Assembly: GCF_002291445.1 (NCBI RefSeq)
Contig: NZ_CP014137.1
Location: 1,488,001-1,552,000 of the forward strand
From: Brenneria goodwinii
Lineage (GTDB): Bacteria; Pseudomonadota; Gammaproteobacteria; Enterobacterales; Enterobacteriaceae
Reading direction: 5' to 3'
Length of the DNA stretch: 64,000 bases
Numbering within the stretch: position 1 is the first letter of the stretch; each line of letters starts with the position of its first letter. Both the position numbers and the translations under genes were made by a program. The notes beneath the pieces were generated by a model that ran no database searches, was not told the origin of the DNA, and was given only the letters and a program-made list of their open reading frames with translations. This document shows positions 6,903 through 15,661 of the stretch, piece by piece.

Positions 6903-9215
6903 TCAAGCAATCCGCAGCAGCGGCTCGGTCTGCTCCGTGAGGGAAATCTTCACCGGCACCGATTTTGATGTCGGGGTAAAGGTTTCGTCGCCATAGCTGG
7001 AGAGCGGCACCAGCGGATTGGTTTCCGGGTAATAGGCCGCCAGGTTGCCGCGGGGAATGTTGTAGCTGACCAGCCGGAAACCGCTTACCTTGCGGGTAAT
7101 GCCGTCATTCCACAAGGTTTCGATGTCCACCAGATCGCCGTCTTTCAGTCCTTGCGCCGCCATGTCGTCAGGGTGGATAAACAGCACTTCGCGCTGACCG
7201 TAAACGCCGCGGTAGCGATCGTCAAGACCATAAATCGTGGTGTTGTACTGATCGTGCGAGCGTAGCGTTTGCAGAGTGAAGGGAACGCGCTGTTCACCCA
7301 ACTGCGGAAATAACGAATCCGGCAGCGGCGCATGACTGAACTGCGCTTTACCGCTGGCGGTGGCAAAATGCAGTTCGGCCGCTGCATTGCCGAGATAAAA
7401 CCCGCCCGGCAGGTTGCAGTTTTCATTAAAGTTCTCAAAACCGGGGATGGTGGCGGCAATATGGTCGCGGATACGGGAGTAGTCGTCGGCCAGCGCCAGC
7501 CAGTCCAGTTTTTCATTCCCCAATACCGCATCGGCGATACCGGCCACAATTGCGGTTTCTGAACGCTGCAAAGGGGATAATGGCTGGCCGACGCCTTCGG
7601 AAGCGTGCACCATGCTGAAGGAGTCTTCCACGGTGATAAACTGTGGTCTATGCGCCTGAACGTCAAGATCGGTCCGGCCCAGCGTAGGCAGGATCAGGGC
7701 ATCTACTTTCCCGGTAATCAGATGGCTGCGATTCAGTTTGGTGCTGATATGTACGGTCAGATCGCAGCGGCCGAGCGCTTGTTCGGTGCGTGGCGAATCG
7801 GGCGCGGCGGCGGCAATATTTCCCCCGAGGGCAATCAGCACTTTCACCTCGTTACGCAGCATGGCTTCCAGCGCTTCAACGGTGTTATGACCCGCTTCAC
7901 GGGGCGGGATGAAGTTAAAGTGCGCCGCCAGCCGGGCCAGAAAAGCGCTGGACGGTTTTTCGTCAATCCCCATTGTCCGGTTACCCTGCACATTGCTGTG
8001 CCCGCGTACCGGGCATAAGCCGGCGCCTGGTTTGCCCAACTGGCCGAACAGCAGTTGCAGATTGACGATTTCACGAACGGTAGCCACCGAGTGCTTATGC
8101 TGGGTAACGCCCATCGCCCAGGTGCAAATAACCCGTGGCGATTGCTGGTAAATGGCGGCCACGGCGCGTAATTGCGCTTCGGTCAGGCCGGACTGCCGTT
8201 CGATTTTTTGCCAACTGGCGTCATCGACCGCAGCCAGATACGCTTCGATCTGTTGGGTGTATGAGGCGATGAAATCGTCGTCGAACAGTCCGGGTTCGTC
8301 CGCGCTCAACCGTTGGCGGTGCGTTTCCAGCAGCGCCTTCACTATGCCGCGCACGGCGGCCATATCGCCCCCCAGGTTGGGTTGCAGATAGGTTTCGCTG
8401 ATGGTTCCCGCCAGCGGGGTTAATAATTCCAGCGGATTTTGCGGATTGGCGAAACGCTCCAGACCCCGTTCGCGCAGCGTATTGAACGAGACGATATGCG
8501 CCCCGCGATCGGCGGCATGCCGCAGGCTATGCAGCATTCTTGGGTGGTTGGTGCCGGGATTTTGTCCAAAGACAAAAATGGCGTCGGCATGCTCGAAATC
8601 ATCCAGACGGATCGTCCCTTTACCTACGCCAATGCTCTGTTTCAGCCCGGTGCCGCTGGCTTCGTGGCACATGTTGGAACAGTCTGGGAAGTTGTTGGTG
8701 CCTAGCATACGGCCAAAAAGTTGATACAGGTAAGAGGCCTCATTACTTGCCCGTCCGGAGGTATAGAGTTCCAACTGATTGGGGTGTTCCATGTTATGGA
8801 TATGCCGAGCTATTAGCGCAAAAGCATCCTCCCAACTGATGGGAACATAGCGGTCGCTGGCCCGGTCATAACGCATCGGATGCGTCAGTCGGCCCTGATA
8901 CTCCAGAAAATAGTCGCTTTGTTGCCGCAGCGTCGTAACGCTGTGCGCCGCGAAGAAGTCCAAATCCACCGCTTTGCGGGTCGCTTCCCAACTTACCGCT
9001 TTAGCGCCGTTTTCACAGAAGCTGAACGTACTGTGGTTGTCATCGCCCCAGGCACATCCGGGGCAGTCAAATCCTTTGGATTTATTGACCCGTAACAAGT
9101 TTCGGATATTTTTCAGCGCTTGCTTGCTATCCAGCACAAAACGGGTGGTGGCTTCCAATGAGCCCCATCCGCCTGCTGCGTTGCGGTACGGCTTGATGGA
9201 TGTTTTGAATTTCAT
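6903..9215 (-). CDS. ydeP: FdhF/YdeP-family molybdopterin oxidoreductase
   Basis: 770-residue cytoplasmic oxidoreductase of the bis-MGD family, related to formate dehydrogenase alpha subunits; YdeP proteins are about 760 residues. No twin-arginine signal is present. An N-terminal cysteine cluster (C51, C54, C67 in FDCPGCAWGDDN...SFC) is in the position used for an iron-sulfur centre. Further on, NFPDCSNMCHEASG lies in the molybdenum-ligand region, FVFGQNPGTNHPRM in a cofactor-binding loop, and GNRTMGIDEKP is typical of the group. The C-terminal fifth is the MGD-binding barrel. E. coli YdeP is linked to acid resistance, but its reaction is unknown. The gene stands alone with a GGAT ribosome site upstream. 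No fdhD partner lies next to it. Confidence 0.9.
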   Translation of the reverse strand: MKFKTSIKPYRNAAGGWGSLEATTRFVLDSKQALKNIRNLLRVNKSKGFDCPGCAWGDDNHSTFSFCENGAKAVSWEATRKAVDLDFFAAHSVTTLRQQSDYFLEYQGRLTHPMRYDRASDRYVPISWEDAFALIARHIHNMEHPNQLELYTSGRASNEASYLYQLFGRMLGTNNFPDCSNMCHEASGTGLKQSIGVGKGTIRLDDFEHADAIFVFGQNPGTNHPRMLHSLRHAADRGAHIVSFNTLRERGLERFANPQNPLELLTPLAGTISETYLQPNLGGDMAAVRGIVKALLETHRQRLSADEPGLFDDDFIASYTQQIEAYLAAVDDASWQKIERQSGLTEAQLRAVAAIYQQSPRVICTWAMGVTQHKHSVATVREIVNLQLLFGQLGKPGAGLCPVRGHSNVQGNRTMGIDEKPSSAFLARLAAHFNFIPPREAGHNTVEALEAMLRNEVKVLIALGGNIAAAAPDSPRTEQALGRCDLTVHISTKLNRSHLITGKVDALILPTLGRTDLDVQAHRPQFITVEDSFSMVHASEGVGQPLSPLQRSETAIVAGIADAVLGNEKLDWLALADDYSRIRDHIAATIPGFENFNENCNLPGGFYLGNAAAELHFATASGKAQFSHAPLPDSLFPQLGEQRVPFTLQTLRSHDQYNTTIYGLDDRYRGVYGQREVLFIHPDDMAAQGLKDGDLVDIETLWNDGITRKVSGFRLVSYNIPRGNLAAYYPETNPLVPLSSYGDETFTPTSKSVPVKISLTEQTEPLLRIA

Positions 9216-9250
9216 GGTTAGATCCGCAGGTGTGAATGTTTTTAATATGT

Positions 9251-9270
9251 AAACATTTCTTTAAATGTTT
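9251..9270. promoter_or_regulatory. Inverted repeat upstream of the ydeP-like gene
   Basis: AAACATTT (9251-9258), CTTT, AAATGTTT (9263-9270): a perfect 8+8 inverted repeat 36 bp before the oxidoreductase start. It may be an operator, but no regulator can be assigned from sequence. Confidence 0.35.
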
Positions 9271-9349
9271 GCTTTTCTGTGGCGAGTCTAGGTGGTGCTT
9301 ACGTCATCGTCTAATCAAATAGGGCGATGGCGGGATAGAGGACATTTAT

Positions 9350-9376
9350 TGTGACTGAAGTGTGATTAAAATGTGA
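9350..9376 (+). promoter_or_regulatory. Three TGTGA half-sites phased at 11 bp upstream of aglA
   Basis: TGTGA occurs at 9350, 9361 and 9372, exactly 11 bp apart and so on one helix face. TGTGA is the CRP half-site, and a PTS sugar operon is a likely CRP target. None has a good inverted TCACA partner at the CRP spacing, so the assignment is tentative. Confidence 0.35.
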
Positions 9377-9398
9377 TCAGGTGCGAATTATTGATCTT

Positions 9399-9420
9399 TT
9401 TGTCTAGTTGTATAGACAAA
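9399..9420. promoter_or_regulatory. Probable GntR-family operator of aglAB
   Basis: TTTGTCTA (9399-9406), 6-bp spacer, TAGACAAA (9413-9420): a perfect 8+8 inverted repeat 57 bp before the aglA start. The half-site TAGACAA recurs upstream of the convergent GntR gene (13262-13268), which points to that protein as the binder. Confidence 0.6.
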
Positions 9421-9476
9421 CTTTGCCATTTCCCGGCTATTACTTAATCAGTATGGAAAAACAGGAAGGGCAAATA

Positions 9477-11072
9477 ATGAAAGATCTTGGCAATAAGGTT
9501 CACGCCTTTGGTAAGGCACTCATGATGCCGATTTCGGTAATCGCCGCCGCTGGGGTTTTCCTGGGTTTGGCGGCGGCAATGCAAAACCCGGCGGTCACCG
9601 GCGATGCTTTCGCCGACTTGCAGATCCCGCAGTTGATCATCGGTTTTATTCGCCAGGTGGCGGGCGCGCTGTTTGCTAACCTGCCGCTGTTTTTTGCGGT
9701 CGCCAGTGCGATTGGGTTGGCAAACGCAGAGAAACCCACGGCCGCCTTTGCGTCGGTAATCGGCTTTATTTCCATGCACGTTGGGGTGATGGCGACGCTG
9801 ACGGCGCAGAACCTGACGCCCGCGACCACCACGGTCGATGCGCTGACGGGGGCGGGGATGGAACATACCGCCGCATTGATGTATGCCGCCGAATTTACCC
9901 AAACGCTGGGGATCTTCACCTACAACATGAGCGTACTGGGCGGCGTAATAGCCGGGGTGCTCACGGCGATGTTGCATAACCGCTTTTACACCATCGAACT
10001 CCCGACGGCCATCAGCTTTTTCGGCGGCCGGCGCTTTGTGCCGATCATTACGGTGGTGTGTCTGCCGTTAGTGGGGATCGGACTGGCGCTGATTTGGCCG
10101 ACTATCGGTAAAGGTATCGCCTGGGTCGGCGAGTTAATTGGTCACAGCGGACAGTATGGCGCGTTCCTGTATGGCTTTTCCGAACGCATCCTGATCCCCA
10201 CCGGGTTGCACCATATTTTAAATGAAACCGTGCGCTTTACCCCTATAGGCGGCGTGGCGACTATCGACGGTCAAACGGTGGTCGGCGCGCTGAACATCTT
10301 TAATGCGTCGTTGACTCATCCGGAAGCGGTCAGCGACGACGTTATTCGCAGCGCAACCCAGTTTCTGGCGCAGGGCAAGATCCCCATCATGATGTTCGGA
10401 CTGCCCGGCGCGGCGCTGGCGATGTACCAATGCGCTCTCCCGGAGCATAAAAAACGCGTGAAGGCGCTGATGCTGGCGGGGGCGTTGGCCTCTTTCACCA
10501 CCGGCATTACCGAACCGCTGGAGTTCTGCTTCATTTTCGTCTCGCCCGTTTTATATCTGATTCATGCGGCGCTTAGCGGTCTGTCTTTCATGCTGATGTC
10601 CGTGGCGCAGCTGATGATCGGCAATATTCAGGGCGGCGCCATTGATCTGGTGGTATTCGGCGTATTGGGCGGGTTGAAAACCAAGTGGTGGTATGCGGTG
10701 TTACTGGGGCTACTTTACTTCGTAACCTATTACTTCTCATTCAGGTTCATTATCAAACGAATGAATGTTGAGACGCCAGGGCGGGAATCTGAGGAACAAC
10801 CCGCGGAAACGGCGCCGATCGCCGCCGACGAACGCACAAAAAACATCATCACCGGATTGGGGGGCGAGAGAAATATTGAGGAGGTTGACTGCTGTTTCAC
10901 CCGTCTGCGCGTGTTGGTAAAAGACATGAGTCTGGTCGTCGATAAGACCTTGATGACGACCGGCGCGAACGGTATCAAGCGTGTCAATGAGCATAACATC
11001 CAGGTCATTTATGGCCCGAAGGTGGAAAAAATCGCCAATGAGGTTAAAACCGCGCTTGGAGTGACAGGGTAA
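9477..11072 (+). CDS. aglA: Alpha-glucoside PTS permease EIICB
   Basis: Membrane permease of the glucose superfamily of PTS transporters, importing and phosphorylating an alpha-glucoside. 531 residues from the ATG at 9477, with AGGAAGG 8 nt upstream; an upstream in-frame extension to 9408 lacks support and overlaps the operator. EIIC occupies about 1-430 with about ten hydrophobic helices and the substrate-loop motif GITEPLEF. EIIB follows, with the phosphorylated cysteine in VDCCFTRLR (C473). There is no EIIA domain, so it would use a separate EIIA such as Crr. The next gene, 33 bp downstream, is a GH4 6-phospho-alpha-glucosidase, the arrangement of Klebsiella aglA-aglB for sucrose isomers and maltose-type sugars. 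Confidence 0.88.
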   Translation: MKDLGNKVHAFGKALMMPISVIAAAGVFLGLAAAMQNPAVTGDAFADLQIPQLIIGFIRQVAGALFANLPLFFAVASAIGLANAEKPTAAFASVIGFISMHVGVMATLTAQNLTPATTTVDALTGAGMEHTAALMYAAEFTQTLGIFTYNMSVLGGVIAGVLTAMLHNRFYTIELPTAISFFGGRRFVPIITVVCLPLVGIGLALIWPTIGKGIAWVGELIGHSGQYGAFLYGFSERILIPTGLHHILNETVRFTPIGGVATIDGQTVVGALNIFNASLTHPEAVSDDVIRSATQFLAQGKIPIMMFGLPGAALAMYQCALPEHKKRVKALMLAGALASFTTGITEPLEFCFIFVSPVLYLIHAALSGLSFMLMSVAQLMIGNIQGGAIDLVVFGVLGGLKTKWWYAVLLGLLYFVTYYFSFRFIIKRMNVETPGRESEEQPAETAPIAADERTKNIITGLGGERNIEEVDCCFTRLRVLVKDMSLVVDKTLMTTGANGIKRVNEHNIQVIYGPKVEKIANEVKTALGVTG

Positions 11073-11105
11073 CGTAACGAACATCGGATAAAACGGGAAA
11101 CGGCT

Positions 11106-12431
11106 ATGACGAAGAGATACAGTATTGTGATTGTTGGCGGCGGATCAACCTGGACGCCGGGATTGTTGAAAGCGTTGTGCAAACGACAGAACACCTTTCC
11201 GCTCAGGCGGCTGGTCATGTTTGACGTTAATGCCGAACGTCAGGCGGTGATTGGCGATTTCGCCCGCTTACTGTTCAGCGAAGAGTACCCGACGTTGGAG
11301 TTTTCCTATACCACCGACGTTGACGAGGCTTTTCATGATGTGGATTTTGTCTTCTGTCAGATGCGCACCGGCGGATATGAAATGCGGGAGAAGGATGAAA
11401 AAATCCCGCTTTCTTTGGGCGTCATCGGACAGGAGACCTGTGGGCCGGGCGGTTTTGCGTATGGTATGCGCTCTATCGGCGACATGATTGAATTGGTGCA
11501 GAATGTGCGTTCCCGCTCGCCGGATGCGTGGATCCTCAACTATACCAATCCCGCCGCCATCGTGGCCGATGCGCTGCGGGTGAAATTTCCCCACGACCGG
11601 CGCATCCTGAATATTTGCGACCAGCCGGTCAATCTGCTGCGCTCTTACGCCCGGCTGCTGGGGCGGGATGTTAGTGAGTTCGAACCCGTCTATTTCGGCC
11701 TGAATCACTTTGGCTGGTTTACTCATCTGTATGACCGGGAAGGCGTGGATCTGCTGCCGCAGTTGAAAGAGATTATCAGTAGTCAGGGGTTTAAACCGGC
11801 GGACGCGGAGCAGCGGGACCGATCGTGGCTGGATACCTATGCGGTGGTCGCCGATATGCTGCGTGATTTTCCCGACTATCTGCCGAATACCTATCTGCAA
11901 TATTATCTCTATCCCGATTACAAACTCAGCAAGCTGGACCCGAATTTTACCCGCGCCAATGAAGTGATGGCGGGGCGGGAAAAACGGGTGTTTGAAACCT
12001 GCCGCGCCGCGGTAAAAGCCGGCACGACGAAAGACGCCAGCGTGGTGCATAACGATGCGCACGGCGACATGATTGTCGAGGTGGCGGAGTCTATCGCTTA
12101 TAACCAGCACCGGATTTTCGTGGTGATCGTGGAAAATAACGGCCTGGTGAATAACCTGGATGATACGGCGATGGTGGAAGTGGCGGCAACGCTGGGCATA
12201 AACGGCCCCCGGCCTTATGGCGTCGGCAACATCCCGACCTTCTATAAAGGTATGATTGAGCAACAGTTTGCCTATGAGCGCCTGACCATCGAGGCCTGGT
12301 TCGAAGGATCTTACACCAAGGCGTTGCAGGCGCTGACGCTTAACCGGCTGGTGGTGGATGCCAAAAAAGCCCGCAAGGTGCTGGATGCGCTGATTGATGC
12401 CAATAAAGGCTATTGGCCGGAGTTGAAGTAA
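11106..12431 (+). CDS. aglB: 6-phospho-alpha-glucosidase, GH4
   Basis: Cytoplasmic GH4 enzyme that hydrolyses the phosphorylated alpha-glucoside delivered by AglA, using NAD+ and a divalent metal in a redox-elimination mechanism. It is 441 residues, the length of Klebsiella AglB and MalH. The NAD-binding GGGSTWTPGL is at the N-terminus. The predicted metal ligands are C171 (in NICDQP) and H201 (in LNHFGW). IGQETCGPGG and the preceding RTGG segment are typical of the alpha-glucoside branch. It is co-transcribed with aglA, and its end converges on the GntR gene with only 25 bp between. Confidence 0.92.
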   Translation: MTKRYSIVIVGGGSTWTPGLLKALCKRQNTFPLRRLVMFDVNAERQAVIGDFARLLFSEEYPTLEFSYTTDVDEAFHDVDFVFCQMRTGGYEMREKDEKIPLSLGVIGQETCGPGGFAYGMRSIGDMIELVQNVRSRSPDAWILNYTNPAAIVADALRVKFPHDRRILNICDQPVNLLRSYARLLGRDVSEFEPVYFGLNHFGWFTHLYDREGVDLLPQLKEIISSQGFKPADAEQRDRSWLDTYAVVADMLRDFPDYLPNTYLQYYLYPDYKLSKLDPNFTRANEVMAGREKRVFETCRAAVKAGTTKDASVVHNDAHGDMIVEVAESIAYNQHRIFVVIVENNGLVNNLDDTAMVEVAATLGINGPRPYGVGNIPTFYKGMIEQQFAYERLTIEAWFEGSYTKALQALTLNRLVVDAKKARKVLDALIDANKGYWPELK

Positions 12432-12456
12432 GTTCCGCCGCCCGCTAGCCACCGGA

Positions 12457-13206
12457 TTACCAGGCTAATAGCGGCCGCGGCGGCGCATCAAGCGTAAAGG
12501 TGTAGTGCCGCTGATTGTAATAAACATTCGACAGTTCGAAAGGCGACTCGTCGGCAAAGAATGCAATGACGCTGGCGCGCAGAACGGGTTCATCGCGTGC
12601 CAGCCCCAGCGCTTCCCGGACTTCGGAAGAGGGCAATTCCGCAAAGATCTGTTTATGGCTTCCTACGGCGTCGTATCCTTTTGATTTTAAATAGGCGTAT
12701 TTGGAGCGGCCGAGCACCTGTTCGCTCAGGTCGGGGAACAGCGCTTGATTCATCCAGGATTGCTCGTAGACAAATGGCGTGCCGTCGATTAAACGCAGGC
12801 GCACCATATAGTGAACGGGCGTATTTTCGGCGATGCGCAGGGCGACGGCGACATCATGCGTTGCCGGCTGCTGAGAGAAATGCAGCAATCGATTGACGAT
12901 CTTGCGCTGGGTGCTGTTCGCGACCTCGCTGGAGGTGAGATGTTGATCCAGCGGTAGCTGAACTTTAACTCGCGTATCCGGCTGCGCAACAAAGGTTCCC
13001 CGGCCGCGAAAGCGCTCGACCAATCCCTGTCTGACCAGATAATCCACGGCTTTGCGCGCCGTCATGCGCGAAACCTGGTATTGCTGACACATTTCCGCCT
13101 CGGTCGGCAGCGGATCGCCGGGCTTCAATTCATTTTCGCGGATTTGACGTCCCAGTATCTGCTCAATCTGTAGATAAAAAGGGATAAAGGAATGTTTATC
13201 AATCAT
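12457..13206 (-). CDS. GntR/HutC-family regulator (UTRA domain), probable agl repressor
   Basis: 249 residues: an N-terminal winged helix-turn-helix of the GntR type (about 5-75; LKPGDPLPTEAEMCQQY and SRMTARKAVDYLV) and a UTRA ligand-binding domain (about 95-240). UTRA proteins usually sense phosphorylated sugars, which fits the products of the neighbouring PTS permease. The gene converges on aglB. Its upstream region carries two TAGAC half-sites like those of the perfect palindrome in front of aglA. Together these suggest an autoregulated repressor of aglAB. Klebsiella agl has a regulator named aglR, but orthology was not tested. Confidence 0.85.
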   Translation of the reverse strand: MIDKHSFIPFYLQIEQILGRQIRENELKPGDPLPTEAEMCQQYQVSRMTARKAVDYLVRQGLVERFRGRGTFVAQPDTRVKVQLPLDQHLTSSEVANSTQRKIVNRLLHFSQQPATHDVAVALRIAENTPVHYMVRLRLIDGTPFVYEQSWMNQALFPDLSEQVLGRSKYAYLKSKGYDAVGSHKQIFAELPSSEVREALGLARDEPVLRASVIAFFADESPFELSNVYYNQRHYTFTLDAPPRPLLAW

Positions 13207-13243
13207 CTCGTCTTTCTCCCGTTCGGCTTATCCGTTCAGATAG

Positions 13244-13269
13244 TATAGACGGGTAGTTATCTAGACAAG
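13244..13269. promoter_or_regulatory. Probable autoregulatory operator of the GntR gene
   Basis: TAGAC half-sites at 13246-13250 and 13262-13266 form a 16-bp-spaced direct repeat; the second is extended as TAGACAAG and matches the aglA operator half-site. It lies 40-60 bp upstream of the regulator start. Confidence 0.45.
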
Positions 13270-13344
13270 CATTCATCGATCTGCACGGCGCCGTTAACGA
13301 GCGCGGTGATATACTTATGACTCACGCCACGACAGAATCCCGCT

Positions 13345-14256
13345 ATGGACATAAAACAGCTTATTTACCTCTGCAATCTGGAAAAAGAACGTCATTTCGG
13401 CCGCGCGGCCGAAGCCAGTTTCGTGAGTCAGCCGACACTCTCGATGCGGTTAAAAAATCTGGAGCGCGAGCTGGATCTGGCGCTGATTAATCGGGGAAAC
13501 AATTTTGAGGGGTTTACGGCGGAGGGCGAGCGGGTGCTGGCCTGGGCGAGGGAGATCGTCTCCGTCTATCAGGGATTGAAAATGGAAGTGGCCTCGTTGA
13601 AACGCGGTGTCGGCGGGGTGTTGCGTATCGGGACGGTGCCGCAGAGTAGTATCGCCTTACCGCAAATGCTCACGGCCGTCAGCCGCCGCTATCCTGAGCT
13701 GGATTTTCAGATCTCCCTGTTTAGCGCCGATCGGCTGGTCGAAGCGCTGCATGCGCATGCCGTTGATGTCGGCATCGGCTTTTTTGAGCTGGCGCTCTTA
13801 CAGGAGTGGCAATTTCAGGTCGCCCAGCTGACTGAGCAAGGGGTCGAACTGCTGTTTCATCCCCAACATTTTCCCCAGTTGGTGGGGGAAACGCCGCTGA
13901 CGCCAGACTCCCTGGCTGCGTTGCCGTTGTGCCTGGCTGAATCCAGCCGCTATTTCCGGCGTTATCTGGACGCCCATTTTCGTGCGGCGAATATAACGCC
14001 CTGGGTGAAAGTGGAAAGCAGTTCGATCCTGCAACAGGTGCAGAGCGTTTTTACCGGGTTGGGGTGCGCCATCGTGCCGCGCGGCAGTTTGATGGCGGAA
14101 ATGACGCCGGCGCTGCGCCTGCGGACTATCGTCTTGCCGCCGATGCAGCGATGTGCGGCCATCGTCGTGGCTCAGGCCGGAAAGGTCACGCCGCTGGCGC
14201 AGAATTTCTTCGAGGCGGCGCAGCAGTGGCTGCGGGATAATAAAGAGGGCGACTGA
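13345..14256 (+). CDS. LysR-family transcriptional regulator
   Basis: 303 residues with the standard LysR architecture: N-terminal winged HTH (about 1-60; FGRAAEASFVSQPTLSMRLK) and a two-lobed substrate-binding domain (about 90-295; GVLRIGTVPQSSIALP). The gene is divergent from the GntR gene and runs head to tail into the LacI gene with only 15 bp between. No gene directly beside it is an obvious target. The YdeP-type oxidoreductase is the nearest unexplained gene but lies beyond aglAB, so no target is assigned. Confidence 0.85.
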   Translation: MDIKQLIYLCNLEKERHFGRAAEASFVSQPTLSMRLKNLERELDLALINRGNNFEGFTAEGERVLAWAREIVSVYQGLKMEVASLKRGVGGVLRIGTVPQSSIALPQMLTAVSRRYPELDFQISLFSADRLVEALHAHAVDVGIGFFELALLQEWQFQVAQLTEQGVELLFHPQHFPQLVGETPLTPDSLAALPLCLAESSRYFRRYLDAHFRAANITPWVKVESSSILQQVQSVFTGLGCAIVPRGSLMAEMTPALRLRTIVLPPMQRCAAIVVAQAGKVTPLAQNFFEAAQQWLRDNKEGD

Positions 14257-14271
14257 TAGTGTTGTAATGCA

Positions 14272-15342
14272 TTAATCATAGAGATCGTCTTCCTGTACCG
14301 GCGAGTGGGTTTTGCTGGGCCGAATGCGCCTGACCGAGTCGCGTATCACCAGTTTCCCGTTCAATAGCAGGCTGCCTGTGGGGGCATCCGGGCGCATCAA
14401 AAGATACTGCAACTGCCGGACCGCTTCTTCCCCTAACTCCTCGCGCGGAACATGGACGGACGTCAGCGGAATGTCATGGATTGACGCCAGATTAAAGCCA
14501 TCCATGCTCATCACCGAGATATCCTGCGGTACGTGCAAACCGGCCCGCTGCAATGCATTCACTGCGCCGACCGCAATAAAATCCCCTCCCGCCAGAATGG
14601 CAGTCGGTCTTTTTTCGCTTGGACAGTTCGCCAGAAACTCGGCTACCGCCTGTTCGGATTCCGCCGTGCTGAAGTTGCGTATGGCGAGCAGATTGTATTG
14701 ATCGGCGAACGGTAAATTATGATTCTGGTAAGCATCGCGGATCCCGGCCAGACGCAATTCCATGGTATAGCGCCGCAAACACAGCAGACTGAGTACATCA
14801 CGATGCCCTTGTTCGAACAGATAATTAGCCGAGTGTTCTCCAATCAGCCGGTGATCGGGCGCGATGCTGGGCAGCTTCATTTTGCGATCGATACAGTTAA
14901 TCAGCACGCAGGGTTTCCCCATATCGGCCGCCAACGAATGAATATAGGGGTCGTCAATGCCGATAAGTATCGACGCCTCGGTATCCGGATCGCCCATCTT
15001 GTCCATGAATAGGGGCACGTCGCTGTTATTTTCGTCCAGGCCGCAGTAGCGCAGGCGGACCTCATGCGGCGCCAGGGCGTCAATAATGCTTTGGAGCACT
15101 TTGTGGTAAAAGATGTCAGACCGCACGTCAAATGCGCGCTGCGGAGCAAAGACCATCAGGCTGTTCAATAACAGCCGTCCGGTAACCAGATCGTCCAGTA
15201 CGCCATACTGACGGGCGCAGTTGAGAATACGCTTTTTGGCAGACTCACTGGTATTGGCCTTACCAGATAATACGCGCGAAACCGTACTGATGGATAATCC
15301 GGTTTGTGCCGCAATTTCCCGTATTTTCAGGTTTCTTTTCAT
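14272..15342 (-). CDS. LacI-family regulator divergent from MFS-GH31
   Basis: 356 residues. The N-terminal LacI HTH is complete (KIREIAAQTGLSISTVSRVL), followed by a hinge and a periplasmic-binding-protein-like effector domain (about 60-335) with GGDFIAVGAVNAL and a DGF segment in the usual places. It is transcribed away from the MFS transporter and GH31 glucosidase, 320 bp apart, and a near-palindrome of LacI-operator type lies between (15499-15517). The simplest reading is local control of that pair by a sugar released by the glucosidase. The effector is unknown. Confidence 0.88.
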   Translation of the reverse strand: MKRNLKIREIAAQTGLSISTVSRVLSGKANTSESAKKRILNCARQYGVLDDLVTGRLLLNSLMVFAPQRAFDVRSDIFYHKVLQSIIDALAPHEVRLRYCGLDENNSDVPLFMDKMGDPDTEASILIGIDDPYIHSLAADMGKPCVLINCIDRKMKLPSIAPDHRLIGEHSANYLFEQGHRDVLSLLCLRRYTMELRLAGIRDAYQNHNLPFADQYNLLAIRNFSTAESEQAVAEFLANCPSEKRPTAILAGGDFIAVGAVNALQRAGLHVPQDISVMSMDGFNLASIHDIPLTSVHVPREELGEEAVRQLQYLLMRPDAPTGSLLLNGKLVIRDSVRRIRPSKTHSPVQEDDLYD

Positions 15343-15661
15343 TTTGTGATCTCGTTCAACTTAGAAAATGACAAAATTTTCATAAAGAGTAAACCCTGTC
15401 AGGATAGGCCCAATTAACCCGTTTGGTACAAATTTGAGCCTATCATGAAAATCCTTGCAAAAAAGTGAGTGTCACGTTGTTTTCAATTGCACTACTTTGA
15501 ATTTGGTAAACCAATTCATGATGTATAGATAATTGGTTTTTAATTTAAATGCAATTAATACAACAAGATAAAAGAATTGATGTGATCTCGCGCATAAAAA
15601 AATACAAATATGCGTTGACATGTCAGGCCAATATAACCTTACCTCCTTGCAAGGAGTTCAT
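15343..15661. other. Divergent regulatory region between the LacI and MFS genes
   Basis: About 320 bp of AT-rich, gene-free DNA that must hold both divergent promoters. It contains the near-palindrome at 15499-15517 and a related TTTGGTACAAATT sequence near 15421-15434, which could be a second operator half. Confidence 0.5.
15499..15517. promoter_or_regulatory. Candidate LacI-type operator
   Basis: GAATTTGGTAAACCAATTC is a near-perfect inverted repeat (one mismatched pair) about an A at the centre. It lies between the divergent LacI gene and the MFS transporter, in the position of a shared operator. Confidence 0.45.

Noticed and set aside
11268..12452. Long minus-strand ORF of 394 codons
   Set aside because: It is antisense to aglB through most of its length, gives a His/Arg/Gln-rich peptide without family features, and is explained by codon bias of the real gene.
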